Shown piece after piece: positions 45,280 through 63,149 of a DNA stretch of 64,000 nt. The stretch covers positions 1,874,001 to 1,938,000 of the forward strand of contig NZ_CP053346.1 of the NCBI RefSeq assembly GCF_013113735.1, given 5' to 3'. The stretch comes from Sphingomonas sp. AP4-R1. Lineage in GTDB: Bacteria; Pseudomonadota; Alphaproteobacteria; Sphingomonadales; Sphingomonadaceae. The translations under genes were made by a program, and so were the position numbers. A model generated the notes under the pieces. That model saw only the letters and a program-made list of their open reading frames with translations, ran no database searches and was not told the DNA's origin. Within the stretch, counting starts at the first letter, position 1; every line of letters starts with the position of its first letter.

Positions 45280-46403
45280 CCGAGCAGCCTCGGGTTCACG
45301 ACCTTGCCGCCCTGCGTCAGGCGGATGGCGTCGCCGATTTCGGCGTCCAGCACGGGTTTGCCCGCTTCCTTGTCCCAGAAGGCCGAGAGGAAGTTGAAGA
45401 GGTTGCGCGCGAATAGGGCCGAGGAATCGGCGGCCATCGTCGCCGCGATATTCTTCGCGCCGATGATCTTCACGCCGTGCTTCACGATCGTCTCGCCCGC
45501 GACGACACCCTCGACATTGCCGCCGCTTTCGGCCGCCAGATCGACGATCACGCTGCCCGCGCGCATCGTCGCGATCTGCGCGTCGGAGATCAGGCGCGGG
45601 GCGGGGCGGCCGGGGATCAGGGCCGTGGTGATGACGATGTCCTGCTTGGCGATATGCGCGGAAACCAGTTCGGCCTGTGCCTTCTGATACTCGTCGCTCA
45701 TCTCGGTCGCGTAGCCGCCGGAGCCTTCGCCCTCGATGCCCTTCACGCTTTCCACGAAGATCGGCTTGGCGCCGAGCGACTGGATCTGCTCCTTCGTGGC
45801 GGAGCGCACGTCGGTGGCCGACACCTGCGCGCCGAGGCGCCGCGCGGTGGCGATCGCCTGCAGGCCGGCCACGCCCACGCCCATCACGAACGCCTTGGCG
45901 GCCGAGACGGTGCCTGCGGCCGTCATCATCATCGGGAAGGCGCGGCCATATTCGGCCGCCGCCAGCAGCACCGCCTTGTAGCCGGCGAGGTTCGACTGCG
46001 AGGAGAGGATGTCCATCGATTGCGCGCGCGTGATGCGCGGCATGAATTCCATCGCCAGCGCCTCATAGCCCGCCGCCGCATAGGCATCGACGCGCGCGCG
46101 CTCCGCGAACGGCGCGAGGCCCGCGACGATCCACGCGCCGGGGTTCGCGCCCGCAAGGCCCGTCGGATCGGCCCCCTGTATGCCGAGGATGATGTCCGCG
46201 CCCGCCAGCGTCGCCGCGCGATCGCCGATGGCGGCGCCGGCCGCCGCATAATCGGCATCGGAGATCGAGGCGGTGAGGCCGGCTCCGCTCTCCACCGCGA
46301 CGGTGGCGCCGAGGGCCGCAAACTTCTTCACGGTCTCGGGCGTCGCCGAAACCCGCGTCTCGCCGGGCGCCGTCTCCTTCAGGACGGCGATCTTGAGTGC
46401 CAT
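45276..46403 (-). CDS. pntAA: NAD(P) transhydrogenase subunit alpha, part 1 (NAD-binding)
   Basis: A 375-residue soluble protein related to alanine dehydrogenase: start MALKIAVLKETAPGETRVSA, MEFMPRITRAQSMDILSSQ, NAD-binding VMGVGVAGLQAIATARRLGA, and GSVIVDLAAESGGNVEG. It binds NAD(H) on the cytoplasmic side of the proton-translocating transhydrogenase. Its TGA overlaps the start of the DUF559 ORF. It begins eight bases after the oxidase subunit IV gene stop, so that small gene probably leads the operon. Confidence 0.95.
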   Translation of the reverse strand: MALKIAVLKETAPGETRVSATPETVKKFAALGATVAVESGAGLTASISDADYAAAGAAIGDRAATLAGADIILGIQGADPTGLAGANPGAWIVAGLAPFAERARVDAYAAAGYEALAMEFMPRITRAQSMDILSSQSNLAGYKAVLLAAAEYGRAFPMMMTAAGTVSAAKAFVMGVGVAGLQAIATARRLGAQVSATDVRSATKEQIQSLGAKPIFVESVKGIEGEGSGGYATEMSDEYQKAQAELVSAHIAKQDIVITTALIPGRPAPRLISDAQIATMRAGSVIVDLAAESGGNVEGVVAGETIVKHGVKIIGAKNIAATMAADSSALFARNLFNFLSAFWDKEAGKPVLDAEIGDAIRLTQGGKVVNPRLLG

Positions 46404-46410
46404 CAGGGAA

Positions 46411-46542
46411 TCAGCGCGTGATGAGGAAGATGACGAAGGCGGCGATCAGCGCGCAGGCGATCGTGCCGGCCTTGGCGAGGCCGATGAAGCGCGCATAGGT
46501 TTCCTCATGCGCCTTCTGGTCCATTGGAGCGCCTTCGGCCAT
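46411..46542 (-). CDS. aa3-type cytochrome c oxidase subunit IV-like small membrane protein
   Basis: A 43-residue protein, MAEGAPMDQKAHEETYARFI then GLAKAGTIACALIAAFVIFL, with one transmembrane helix and the pattern of the bacterial aa3-type COX subunit IV family. ATG 46542 is chosen; a longer frame from 46593 has an atypical basic N-terminus. These small proteins bind oxidase complexes. Its placement directly before pntA1 recurs in alphaproteobacteria, from general knowledge. Confidence 0.8.
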   Translation of the reverse strand: MAEGAPMDQKAHEETYARFIGLAKAGTIACALIAAFVIFLITR

Positions 46543-46634
46543 CCCGTATCCCCGTCCCTGTTGTTTCCGCCGGTTTAGACGCGCGCACCCCACACCTCAA
46601 GTCCTTCGCGGAGACGAAACGATCGCGGCAAAAT

Positions 46635-47949
<1,315 letters not shown>

Positions 47950-47966
47950 GCTCGATACTTTCCAAT

Positions 47967-48055
47967 TCCGTTCGTGCTGAGCCTGTCGAAGCACCGTTCC
48001 TTCTTTTCCCCACTGAAAAGAAGGACAGCCCTTCGACAAGCTTAGGGCAAACGGG
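47967..48055. repeat. Inverted repeat element, family B, copy 2
   Basis: Arms ccgttcgtgctgagcctgtc... and ...cttcgacaagcttagggcaa pair around a centre containing ccttcttttc and gaaaagaagg, itself a hairpin. The arms match the copy at 34594-34685. It lies just downstream of ccrM and probably forms its 3' end structure. Confidence 0.85.
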
Positions 48056-48115
48056 AGAGGATGTGGCACTCGAACGCCACATGACGATCGCTGTGCAACC
48101 CGCTAGAGCCTCCAT

Positions 48116-48295
48116 ATGGCCGAACGCTTCGAACGACATCGTCAGCCCTGGAAACAGGACGAGATCCAGAAACTCCACACGCTCGCGAAGAAGGGCATGG
48201 CACTCAAGGCGATCGCCAAGGCGCTCACCCGCAGCGAGGATTCGGTGAAGGAGCGCGCCAAGCTCGACGGGCTCTCCATCGCCAAACTGCACTGA
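48116..48295 (+). CDS. Small helix-turn-helix protein
   Basis: A 59-residue ORF starting MAERFERHRQPWKQDEIQKL and continuing HTLAKKGMALKAIAKALTRS, then EDSVKERAKLDGLSIAKLH. The W-x-x-D-E start and the A-x-x-I-A-K-A-L-x-R-S segment resemble a Myb/SANT-like or sigma-4-like helix-turn-helix. It starts 60 bases after a family B repeat, its stop lies seven bases before the folP GTG, and codon use matches its neighbours, so I consider it a real gene, likely co-transcribed with folP. Function unknown. Confidence 0.72.
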   Translation: MAERFERHRQPWKQDEIQKLHTLAKKGMALKAIAKALTRSEDSVKERAKLDGLSIAKLH

Positions 48296-48302
48296 GCGCG
48301 GG

Positions 48303-49400
48303 GTGACCGGCTCCCGCCTCTATCTGCGCCCGACGGCGTTCGTGGATGCGCCGTTCGGGCATGACGGCAAGGTGCTGCGGCTCGCGGGCGGGCTCTGCTT
48401 CTTCTCCGCCGTCGAGGTGATCGAGGTCGAGGCCGGGCGTCGCATCGCGCAGACCTTGGTCGCGGTCGAGGCGCTCGATGCTTTCCTTGGCGGACTCCCC
48501 GGCGCGCTGGCGGAGCAGGGCAGGGCGTTCCTCGCGCGGCTGATCGCACCCCGCGCCCCTCTGCAGCTGGGCGCGCGTACCATCCGGCTGGATCAGCCGC
48601 AGGTGATGGCGATCCTCAACATGACGCCGGACAGCTTTTCGGATGGCGGCCGCAATGCCGATCCGGCCAGCGCCGCCTTGTCCGCCACACGCATGCTGGA
48701 GGCGGGGGCGGCTTTGATCGACGTGGGCGGCGAATCCACCCGGCCGGGCGCGGCCGCCGTGTGGGAGCAGGACGAGATCGCGCGCGTCGTGCCCGTGATC
48801 CAGCTGCTGGCGGGGGCGGGCGCGGCCATCTCGATCGATACGCGCAAGGCGGCGGTGATGGCCGCCGCGCTGGATGCCGGCGCGGGGCTGATCAACGACG
48901 TGTCGGGCCTCACATATGATAAAGAGGCGGAGGCTCTGGTCGCGGCGCGCGGTGCGCCCGTGGTGATCATGCACCATCGCGGCGATCCGGCGACGATGCA
49001 GCAGGATCCGCATTATGGCGACGCGCTGATCGAAGTCTATGACTGGCTGGAGGATCGCGTCGCATCGGCGGTGGCGGCGGGGATCGATCGCACGCGGATC
49101 ATGGTCGATCCGGGCGTCGGCTTCGGCAAGACGCTGCGGCACAATCTGGCGGTGATGAACGGCCTGTCGCTGTTTCACGGGCTGGGCTGCGCGATCCTGT
49201 TGGGGGCGAGCCGCAAGCGCTTCATCGGCGCGCTTTCCAACGAGGCGCCCGCGCAGGAGCGGCTGGGCGGATCGGTGGCGGTGGTGCTGACAGGTGCCGC
49301 GCAGGGCGTGCAGATGGTGCGCGTCCACGATGCCTATGAGACGGTGCAGGCGCTGCGGGTGTGGCGCGGGCTGAGGGACGAGGCGCTTTCGCCGGTTTGA
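48303..49400 (+). CDS. folP: Dihydropteroate synthase with N-terminal extension
   Basis: A 365-residue protein from GTG 48303. The synthase domain starts near residue 97 and has the two family signatures VMAILNMTPDSFSDGG (101-116) and LIDVGGESTRPGA, plus SIDTRKAAV, LINDVSGL and GASRKRFIG. It condenses p-aminobenzoate with hydroxymethyl-dihydropterin diphosphate in folate synthesis and is the sulfonamide target. Usual length is about 280; the first 95 residues (RLYLRPTAFVDAPFG, CFFSAVEVIEVEAG) are an unrecognised extension present in frame without a strong internal start. Confidence 0.92.
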   Translation: MTGSRLYLRPTAFVDAPFGHDGKVLRLAGGLCFFSAVEVIEVEAGRRIAQTLVAVEALDAFLGGLPGALAEQGRAFLARLIAPRAPLQLGARTIRLDQPQVMAILNMTPDSFSDGGRNADPASAALSATRMLEAGAALIDVGGESTRPGAAAVWEQDEIARVVPVIQLLAGAGAAISIDTRKAAVMAAALDAGAGLINDVSGLTYDKEAEALVAARGAPVVIMHHRGDPATMQQDPHYGDALIEVYDWLEDRVASAVAAGIDRTRIMVDPGVGFGKTLRHNLAVMNGLSLFHGLGCAILLGASRKRFIGALSNEAPAQERLGGSVAVVLTGAAQGVQMVRVHDAYETVQALRVWRGLRDEALSPV

Positions 49401-49410
49401 CCCTTCTCTT

Positions 49411-49558
49411 CTCCCCTCCCTGGAAGGGAGGGGCCGGGGGTGGGTGGAAGCTTGCGAGCCGCTCGCTGGACAATGGCAGGTCGGTCGGGCTCGCTGCCGG
49501 AGCCGATCGCCCCGCCTTCCTCAACCCACCCCCAACCCCTCCCTTTCAGGGAGGGGAG
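49411..49558. repeat. Composite palindromic repeat, family C, copy 1
   Basis: Hairpin cccctccct-gga-agggagggg (49413-49433), then gggggtgggt, a 75-base spacer, its complement acccaccccc, and a closing hairpin cccctccct-ttc-agggagggg (49536-49556). The two halves are mirror images around the spacer. It fills the gap between the convergent folP and rnhB genes. Confidence 0.82.
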
Positions 49559-49582
49559 TTTGGTGGGGGAGCGCAGAGGGGT

Positions 49583-50239
49583 TTAGCGCGCCACCACCGG
49601 CTCCAGCCCCGCCAGCAGATCCCCGAACGAGCGGCGATGGTGGCGGGTGGAGCCGTGCGTCAGGATCGCGTCGCGATGCGCCTTGGTGCCGTAGCCGGCA
49701 TTCTGCTCCCAGCGATAATAGATGTGGCGCTGCGCGAGGCGCGCCATCAGGCGATCGCGCATCACCTTGGCCATGATCGAGGCGGCGGCGATCTGCGGCA
49801 CGATCGCGTCGCCCTTGATCACAGCGAGCGCATCGCCGGAAAGCCCGCGCGGCACGTCGATCCCGTCGATCCGTACGGGGGCGTCCAGGTCCAGCCGGGT
49901 GACGGCCTGCGTCATCGCCTGCAGCGTCGCGTTCCGGATATTATAGACGTCGATATAGCGTGCCGATCGCGCCGCGAAGGAGACGCGGGCGCAGCGTGCG
50001 ATCAATGGGTAGAGCGCCTCGCGCTCGGCCTGCGCGATCTTCTTGCTGTCATCCAGCCGCGCGAGCAGCCCCTTGGGCAGCGCCTCGGGCTCGAACCACA
50101 CCGCACACACCACCACGGGGCCGCAGAGTGCCCCCCGGCCCACTTCGTCGCAGCCGATCACCGGCGGGAACAGGCTCGCCCGTCGCCGCGCGAACGGGCG
50201 CACGCTGGACTTGCTGGATGGGGAGGACTTGGACGGCAT
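49583..50239 (-). CDS. rnhB: Ribonuclease HII
   Basis: A 218-residue enzyme that cuts the RNA strand of RNA-DNA hybrids and removes misincorporated ribonucleotides. Catalytic acidic residues begin with D31 and E32 in IGCDEVGRGALCGPVVVCAV; others are in LDDSKK and the DAPVRIDG region. The Ser/Lys-rich first 12 residues are non-conserved. It is convergent with folP across a repeat. In other alphaproteobacteria rnhB often sits beside ccrM; here folP and a small gene lie between them. Confidence 0.93.
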   Translation of the reverse strand: MPSKSSPSSKSSVRPFARRRASLFPPVIGCDEVGRGALCGPVVVCAVWFEPEALPKGLLARLDDSKKIAQAEREALYPLIARCARVSFAARSARYIDVYNIRNATLQAMTQAVTRLDLDAPVRIDGIDVPRGLSGDALAVIKGDAIVPQIAAASIMAKVMRDRLMARLAQRHIYYRWEQNAGYGTKAHRDAILTHGSTRHHRRSFGDLLAGLEPVVAR

Positions 50240-50389
50240 CGCGCCGGAATTAGTCCGGGCCGTGCCGTGACGGAAGAGCCGGCTCTTCCCAATGGCTGCA
50301 TTAACCGCTTATCTACTTGAACTCGCTAGATTGTGGGGATCGGAAAAGCCGCGGCCGACACGGATCGCGGGATCCGGGGGAGAGGCGCC

Positions 50390-51334
50390 GTGTCCGACGA
50401 CTGGCTTTTGATCGATATAGATGGCGGAAATGCGCGCTTTGCGCTGGCGTGCGGCGCCGATCATGCGGAGCTTCGCCAGCAGCGCCATTATTCCAGCCGC
50501 GATTTCGTGACCGCCACCGATTGCATCCTCCATTATGGGCGGGAGGCGGGGATCACCTTGCGCGGCCTGCCGACGGCGGTGGTGATCAGCGGGCCCGTGA
50601 TCGGCGATACCGTCCGGGTGGCGCGATCGCCGTGGATCATCTCGGTCCGAGGGCTGGCCTATGTGATGGACCGCATGCCCGCCGTGATGAACGACAGCGC
50701 GGCGAAGCTCTGGTCCGATCTCGCACCGTCGTCGAACCGGCATAGTCCGCTCGGCGGCCTGGCGGAGCCGAGGCAATTGCCGGACGGCAGCAAGGGTGGC
50801 TATCTCGCCGTCAATTTCCGGTCGGGGCTCGGTGCGGCTTTGCTGATCCACTCCCCGCACGGGATTGCGCATGCCGAAACGGAGATCGGCCACATCGCCT
50901 TTTCCCCCTTCGGCGATGTCGAGCGCACGGTGTGGACAGCGTTGTCGGGTGCGCGTGGGCCGGTCGGCTGGGAGCGGGCCCTGCTGGTCGGGCGGGACGA
51001 TCCGATCTGGGCCGGCACGTCGCTGCGGGGCAATGCGATCGGGATCGCGCGGGCGCGCGCGGCGATGCTGGGCGCCTTCTGCGGCGATGCGGTGCTGGCG
51101 ACAGGGGCGTGGAACGGGCTGCTGCTGCACGGCGCCGGCAACGATCTGCTCGCTGGCGATCAGCTCGCCGCCGCATTCAACGAGCGGTTCGAGGCGCGGG
51201 CGGGCTATGCCTCGATGCTTCGCCGCGTGCCGCGCTGGCGGGTTGAGGCACGCGAGGAAAATCTCGTCGGCGCGGCCAATTTCCTCCGCGCGCGGATGAA
51301 AGCCGGAGAGGGCTCCCTCAGCGCGCCTTGCTGA
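50390..51334 (+). CDS. Divergent glucokinase-family protein
   Basis: A 314-residue protein. GTG 50390 has GGGGGAGAG about six bases upstream. Hexokinase/actin-fold motifs of bacterial Glk are recognisable: phosphate loop LLIDIDGGNARFAL, catalytic NDSAAKLW (Asp in the usual NDF position), RSGLGAALLI and ETEIGHIAF in place of GEGGH. Substitutions such as GGNAR for GGTNAR and TEIGH for GEGGH make it divergent from typical glucokinases, so activity on glucose is plausible but not certain. Its last 17 bases overlap the convergent glycosyltransferase gene. Confidence 0.62.
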   Translation: MSDDWLLIDIDGGNARFALACGADHAELRQQRHYSSRDFVTATDCILHYGREAGITLRGLPTAVVISGPVIGDTVRVARSPWIISVRGLAYVMDRMPAVMNDSAAKLWSDLAPSSNRHSPLGGLAEPRQLPDGSKGGYLAVNFRSGLGAALLIHSPHGIAHAETEIGHIAFSPFGDVERTVWTALSGARGPVGWERALLVGRDDPIWAGTSLRGNAIGIARARAAMLGAFCGDAVLATGAWNGLLLHGAGNDLLAGDQLAAAFNERFEARAGYASMLRRVPRWRVEAREENLVGAANFLRARMKAGEGSLSAPC

Positions 51335-52496
51335 TCGGGCGGCCGCCCATTTCGCGCAGCCGGATCACGCGCAGATAGCCTTCGACAAGGGCCTGATTGA
51401 CGCGATCCCAGGTGTAGCGTTCGCTGGCGGCAAGGCCGGCGCGTCCGGCGGCTTCCCGCGCGCCGGCATCCTCGCAATAGAGGCGCAGCGCCTGCGCGAA
51501 GGCCTCGTTGGCGCCGGGGCGGATCAGGCGGCCGGTGATGCCGTCCTCGACCAGGCTCTCGCTGCCCGTCGCCTTGGCGGCCACCACGGGCAGGCCGCTG
51601 GCCATCGCCTCCAGCGTCACGTTGCCGAACGTCTCGGTGACGGAGGGGTTGAACAGCATGTCGCACGAGGCCATCGCGCGGCCCAGATCCTCGCCGCGCT
51701 GGAAGCCGGCGAAGATGGTATCCTCGGGCAGGCGCTTTTCGAACCATTCGCGCGCCGGGCCTTCGCCCACCACCACGATGCGGCCCTTCGTGCCGCGCTG
51801 GCGCATCAGATCGATCGTCTCGGCGAAGACGTCGAGGCCCTTTTCCATCACGAGCCGGCCGACATAGCCGATGGCGGGCTCGTCATCGGCCAGGCCGATG
51901 CTGCGGCGCCACTCCATGTCGCGCCGCTGAGGCGTGAAGATCGCATTGTCCACGCCGCGCGTCCAGATGCCGACGTCATAGCTCATGCGCTGTTCGCGCA
52001 GCACCTGGGCCATCGATTCGGACGGGGCGAAGATCGCGTCGCAGCGGCGATAGAAGCGCCGCAGATAGGCCTCCACCGCCGGCTCCAGAAACGCGAAGCC
52101 GTAATAGCGCGGATAGGTCTCGAAACGGGTGTGGACCGAGGCCACCACCGGCTTGCCCCAGTAGCGCGCGAGCGTGACGGCGCGGTGGCCGAGGATTTCG
52201 GGGCTGGCCACGTGGAAGATGTTCGCGCCGAATTCGCGCAGGTTGCGGCGCACCTTTCCGGGGATGCCGAGCGGCGCGCGATATTCGCCGCGACCGGGCA
52301 GGGGCAAAGAGGGGACGTTCACGACGCGGCCGGTGGAGGCGAAGGCGGGCTTGGCCACCTTGGGGCTGTAGATGCGGACCTTGGCCCCTTCGCGCATCAG
52401 ATAGCCGACAAGGCGGTTCAGCGCCTGATTGGCCCCGTCCCGCACATAATTATAATTGCCTGAGAACAGCGCGACGCGCAGGTCGGTAACATCCAT
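51318..52496 (-). CDS. Glycosyltransferase family 4 (GT-B) protein
   Basis: A 392-residue GT-B enzyme. N-terminal domain: LRVALFSGNYNYVRDGANQA and HVASPEILGHRAVTLARYWG with ASVHTRFETYPRYY; C-terminal nucleotide-sugar domain: IGYVGRLVMEKGLDVFAETI and the E-x7-E motif in NPSVTETFGNVTLEAMASG. It resembles the PimB/MgtA group of lipid mannosyl or glucosyl transferases. In sphingomonads related enzymes glycosylate membrane lipids, so a lipid acceptor is an inference. ATG 52496. Its 3' end overlaps the glucokinase-like gene tail to tail. Confidence 0.87.
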   Translation of the reverse strand: MDVTDLRVALFSGNYNYVRDGANQALNRLVGYLMREGAKVRIYSPKVAKPAFASTGRVVNVPSLPLPGRGEYRAPLGIPGKVRRNLREFGANIFHVASPEILGHRAVTLARYWGKPVVASVHTRFETYPRYYGFAFLEPAVEAYLRRFYRRCDAIFAPSESMAQVLREQRMSYDVGIWTRGVDNAIFTPQRRDMEWRRSIGLADDEPAIGYVGRLVMEKGLDVFAETIDLMRQRGTKGRIVVVGEGPAREWFEKRLPEDTIFAGFQRGEDLGRAMASCDMLFNPSVTETFGNVTLEAMASGLPVVAAKATGSESLVEDGITGRLIRPGANEAFAQALRLYCEDAGAREAAGRAGLAASERYTWDRVNQALVEGYLRVIRLREMGGRPISKAR

Positions 52497-52542
52497 TGCG
52501 CGCCCCTAACGGACGGGCGGTGTCTATGCAATGAACCGGAGA

Positions 52543-53076
52543 TCAGCCGCCGATGCCGGCGTTCTTGCCTTCCAGCGCCTGGCCGGCGGCAGCGGCCTCG
52601 GCGGCGACGGCCTTCGCGCCGCCATAGATGAAGCCGTAGGTGGGGTAAGCGCGCTGGCCGATATCGTGGATCGGCGAATACCAGACCTTCACCTGGCTCC
52701 AGTCGCCGTTCGGCGAGGCGTCCACCACGGTCACGTCATTCTCGACGCGGCCCTTGGCGCCGCCCCAATTGGCGTGGGTCACCTTGATGATGCGATCGGA
52801 GACGATCTTGGTGACGGTGGCGACATGGCCCGAGCGCATGGCGCCGATCGCCTTGAACACCAGCACCGAGCCCATCTTGGGCGCGCCGCCCTGAGCATAT
52901 TTGCCGATCGCCTGATGCCACCAGCTGGCGGCCGCGCCGAACAGCTGAATGCCCGAGAAGACGCGGGCGAACGGGGCGCACTGCCAATAGGTCGACTGGG
53001 CGTTGGCGGCCGTGGGGGCCGAGATCGCCGTGATGAAGATCAGAGCGGCAACCGCCGCCCGGGCACTTTTAAACAA
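52543..53076 (-). CDS. Exported CHAP-domain peptidoglycan hydrolase
   Basis: About 177 residues. I prefer TTG 53076 because GGGGGA lies seven bases upstream and it gives a clean signal peptide (FKSARAAVAALIFITAISAP); the GTG at 53103 lacks a binding site. The CHAP catalytic residues are visible: Cys in YWQCAPFAR (C33), His in RSGHVATV (H84) and Asn in THANWGG (N103). CHAP enzymes are cysteine amidases or endopeptidases of peptidoglycan. Ends in an Ala/Gly-rich tail. Confidence 0.85.
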   Translation of the reverse strand: MFKSARAAVAALIFITAISAPTAANAQSTYWQCAPFARVFSGIQLFGAAASWWHQAIGKYAQGGAPKMGSVLVFKAIGAMRSGHVATVTKIVSDRIIKVTHANWGGAKGRVENDVTVVDASPNGDWSQVKVWYSPIHDIGQRAYPTYGFIYGGAKAVAAEAAAAGQALEGKNAGIGG

Positions 53077-53260
53077 CTGCGAATCCCCCGATCCCGCTGA
53101 CACAGTGTGAGCTACGGGATGGCGGCGGGCCTGTTAAGCTGCGGTGCGGCGAAACGACGGAGTCCTGCGTTCATCTGCAGGCAAGGCGGGAGAGGCTTTC
53201 CGAAAGGTAAAAGCGGGCCCGTAAAAAGGGCAGGAAATCGGCGCGAATGAAGGTCCCGCG

Positions 53261-53506
53261 TTACGAATCCTGATTCCGCGCGGCCTCCTTCTGGCGCTTG
53301 CGTTCCTCCCGCGCTCGCTTCTCTTCGTCCTTGCGCATCTTGCGGCCGGCGTTGCGATCCGCCTCGCTCTGGCTGGTCGTCGCCTTGTCGACCGTCCAGC
53401 TCGCGGCCTTCACCGGCGCGGTGACGATCGTGCCGACGGTGCGGACGCAGCCCGAAAGCGCGAGGGCGCACACAGCGAGCGCGGGGAGGGCGAGAGCCTT
53501 TTTCAT
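53261..53506 (-). CDS. Small lipoprotein
   Basis: An 81-residue protein with lipobox LSGC (MKKALALPALAVCALALSGC), so Cys20 should be lipidated. After a short Val/Thr-rich part the C-terminal half is very basic and acidic (RNAGRKMRKDEEKRAREERK), predicted helical or coiled coil. It is likely anchored in the outer membrane facing the periplasm. No family recognised. Confidence 0.75.
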   Translation of the reverse strand: MKKALALPALAVCALALSGCVRTVGTIVTAPVKAASWTVDKATTSQSEADRNAGRKMRKDEEKRAREERKRQKEAARNQDS

Positions 53507-53583
53507 GACGCCCGTCTGCCGGGCATTTGCGGCCGGATCACGGCACGGGCGATGGGATGAGGTGGGGGGCGGCGGGAAGCCCC

Positions 53584-53667
53584 GCCCGCAAGCGGGAGGC
53601 AGAGGAGGAGCGCAAGGCTCGCTTCGCTCGCGCCCACCCCCGGCCCCTCCAGCAGGCGGGAGGGGAG
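53584..53667. repeat. Composite palindromic repeat, family C, copy 2 (degenerate)
   Basis: Left arm cccgc-aa-gcggg, a middle with gcttcgctcgcgcccacccc shared with the copy at 58575, and right arm cccctcc-agcagg-c-ggagggg (53644-53665). It lies between the PilZ and lipoprotein genes. Confidence 0.65.
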
Positions 53668-53680
53668 AGCGCCGCCCGGA

Positions 53681-54037
53681 CTAGCGCCGCGGCTCATCCT
53701 TGTCGTCGATGGCCACGGGGGTGGCGGTGGCGAGGGCGAGGGCGACTTCGGCCGGGCTGACCGGGCGCAGGAATTCGCAGCCCACCACATCCCCGATCCG
53801 CCACACAACGCGGGCGTCGGCATAGCCGGTGCGGCCGAGCCGGAAGGTCAGCCGATCGCCACCGGCGACGGCGGCCGCGCATTGTGCGCCGAAGCCGCCT
53901 TCCGAGATATTCCAGAGCGTGACCGAGGACGGCACCCCATCCGGCCCGCGAACGCCGCAGGTGGCGTGGGTCGGCCAGCGGCGGGTCCGCCGGCGATCCT
54001 GGGCAAGTCGTTCGCCCGTGGGCGTGATGAACACCAT
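53681..54037 (-). CDS. PilZ domain protein
   Basis: A 118-residue protein. The cyclic di-GMP binding motifs are in place: the RxxxR element in RRRTRRWPTHATC near residues 15-27 and the [D/N]xSxxG element in WNISEGGFGAQC. It is therefore a probable single-domain cyclic di-GMP receptor, which would act through a protein partner, perhaps motility or envelope. ATG 54037. The next gene upstream on this strand is rpoC, separated by a terminator. Confidence 0.85.
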   Translation of the reverse strand: MVFITPTGERLAQDRRRTRRWPTHATCGVRGPDGVPSSVTLWNISEGGFGAQCAAAVAGGDRLTFRLGRTGYADARVVWRIGDVVGCEFLRPVSPAEVALALATATPVAIDDKDEPRR

Positions 54038-54218
54038 GCGTAACCCTACCTACGACCACGACCCCGGGCTGTGCCCCGGGCCGATACCGAACCGTATTGC
54101 GGCGCCCTGCGGGGGCGCAACGCTGCGCTGCACCATTTCCTTATGCAGAAATACGGCCGAAGTGTGCATTCGTTTCGTTTCTGAGACGGTTTTGGGGTTT
54201 TTTAAGCCGGCCCAAACG

Positions 54219-54256
54219 AAAAACGCCGCCGCCCCTTCCGGGACGACGGCGCTTTT
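54219..54256 (-). terminator. Intrinsic terminator of the rpoBC operon
   Basis: On the minus strand a GC-rich 12-bp stem (CGCCGTCGTCCC paired with GGGGCGGCGGCG, two G-U pairs) with loop GGAA is followed by TTTTTCG, 22 bases after the rpoC stop. A second T run lies at 54198-54203. Confidence 0.85.
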
Positions 54257-54277
54257 TCGAGCCCGAAAGGGCGACGA

Positions 54278-58558
<4,281 letters not shown>

Positions 58559-58574
58559 GTGATCCCTCACTCAG

Positions 58575-58672
58575 CTCCCCTCCCGCATGCGGGAGGGGTT
58601 GGGGGTGGGCAGGCGCCGGAGCTCGCTCCGTTCGCGCCCACCCCTCGATCCCCTCCCGCAGGCGGGAGGGGA
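58575..58672. repeat. Composite palindromic repeat, family C, copy 3, in the rpoB-rpoC gap
   Basis: A perfect 22-base palindrome at 58577-58598 (cccctcccgca/tgcgggagggg), then ggggtgggc, a small ggagc-tc-gctcc hairpin, complement gcccacccc, and a closing hairpin at 58650-58671. Nearly the whole gap between the two essential genes is this element. Confidence 0.85.
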
Positions 58673-58682
58673 GGGTTCCTGT

Positions 58683-62852
<4,170 letters not shown>

Positions 62853-63149
62853 CAATTATCCTCGCGGAGCATCACCAAAAATACCCGCCTCGCTGCGGGC
62901 CTGCGGCCTTTGCGTGGAAGGACTCCACGCAAAAAAGTGCGGGTCCGGACCGTCGGAACCGCACTGGCAGCGTCTGATCCCGTCTGCCCCCATTCGTCGC
63001 GGCCGTCGCGCTACAAGCGGCCGTGTCCCGGGGCGGGACGGGCGGCGCGACTCCTCCGAACGGAAAAGTGGCGCCTGGGATGTTGGATTGGGCGCATATA
63101 AGCCCTCTTCAGAATTTGGAAAGCCCCCCTGTGGCGCGGGGACAAGAAA
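62853..63149 (-). promoter_or_regulatory. rpoB leader region with hairpins and a possible promoter
   Basis: About 300 bases without a gene. Two hairpins lie in the presumed 5' leader: ttgcgtgga-aggac-tccacgcaa (62910-62932) and cccgc-ctcgct-gcggg (62884-62899). Reading the minus strand, CTTTCC and TATATG with 17 bases between (63095-63123) could be a weak promoter. This fits an independent promoter and long structured leader for rpoB; none of it is proven. Confidence 0.4.
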
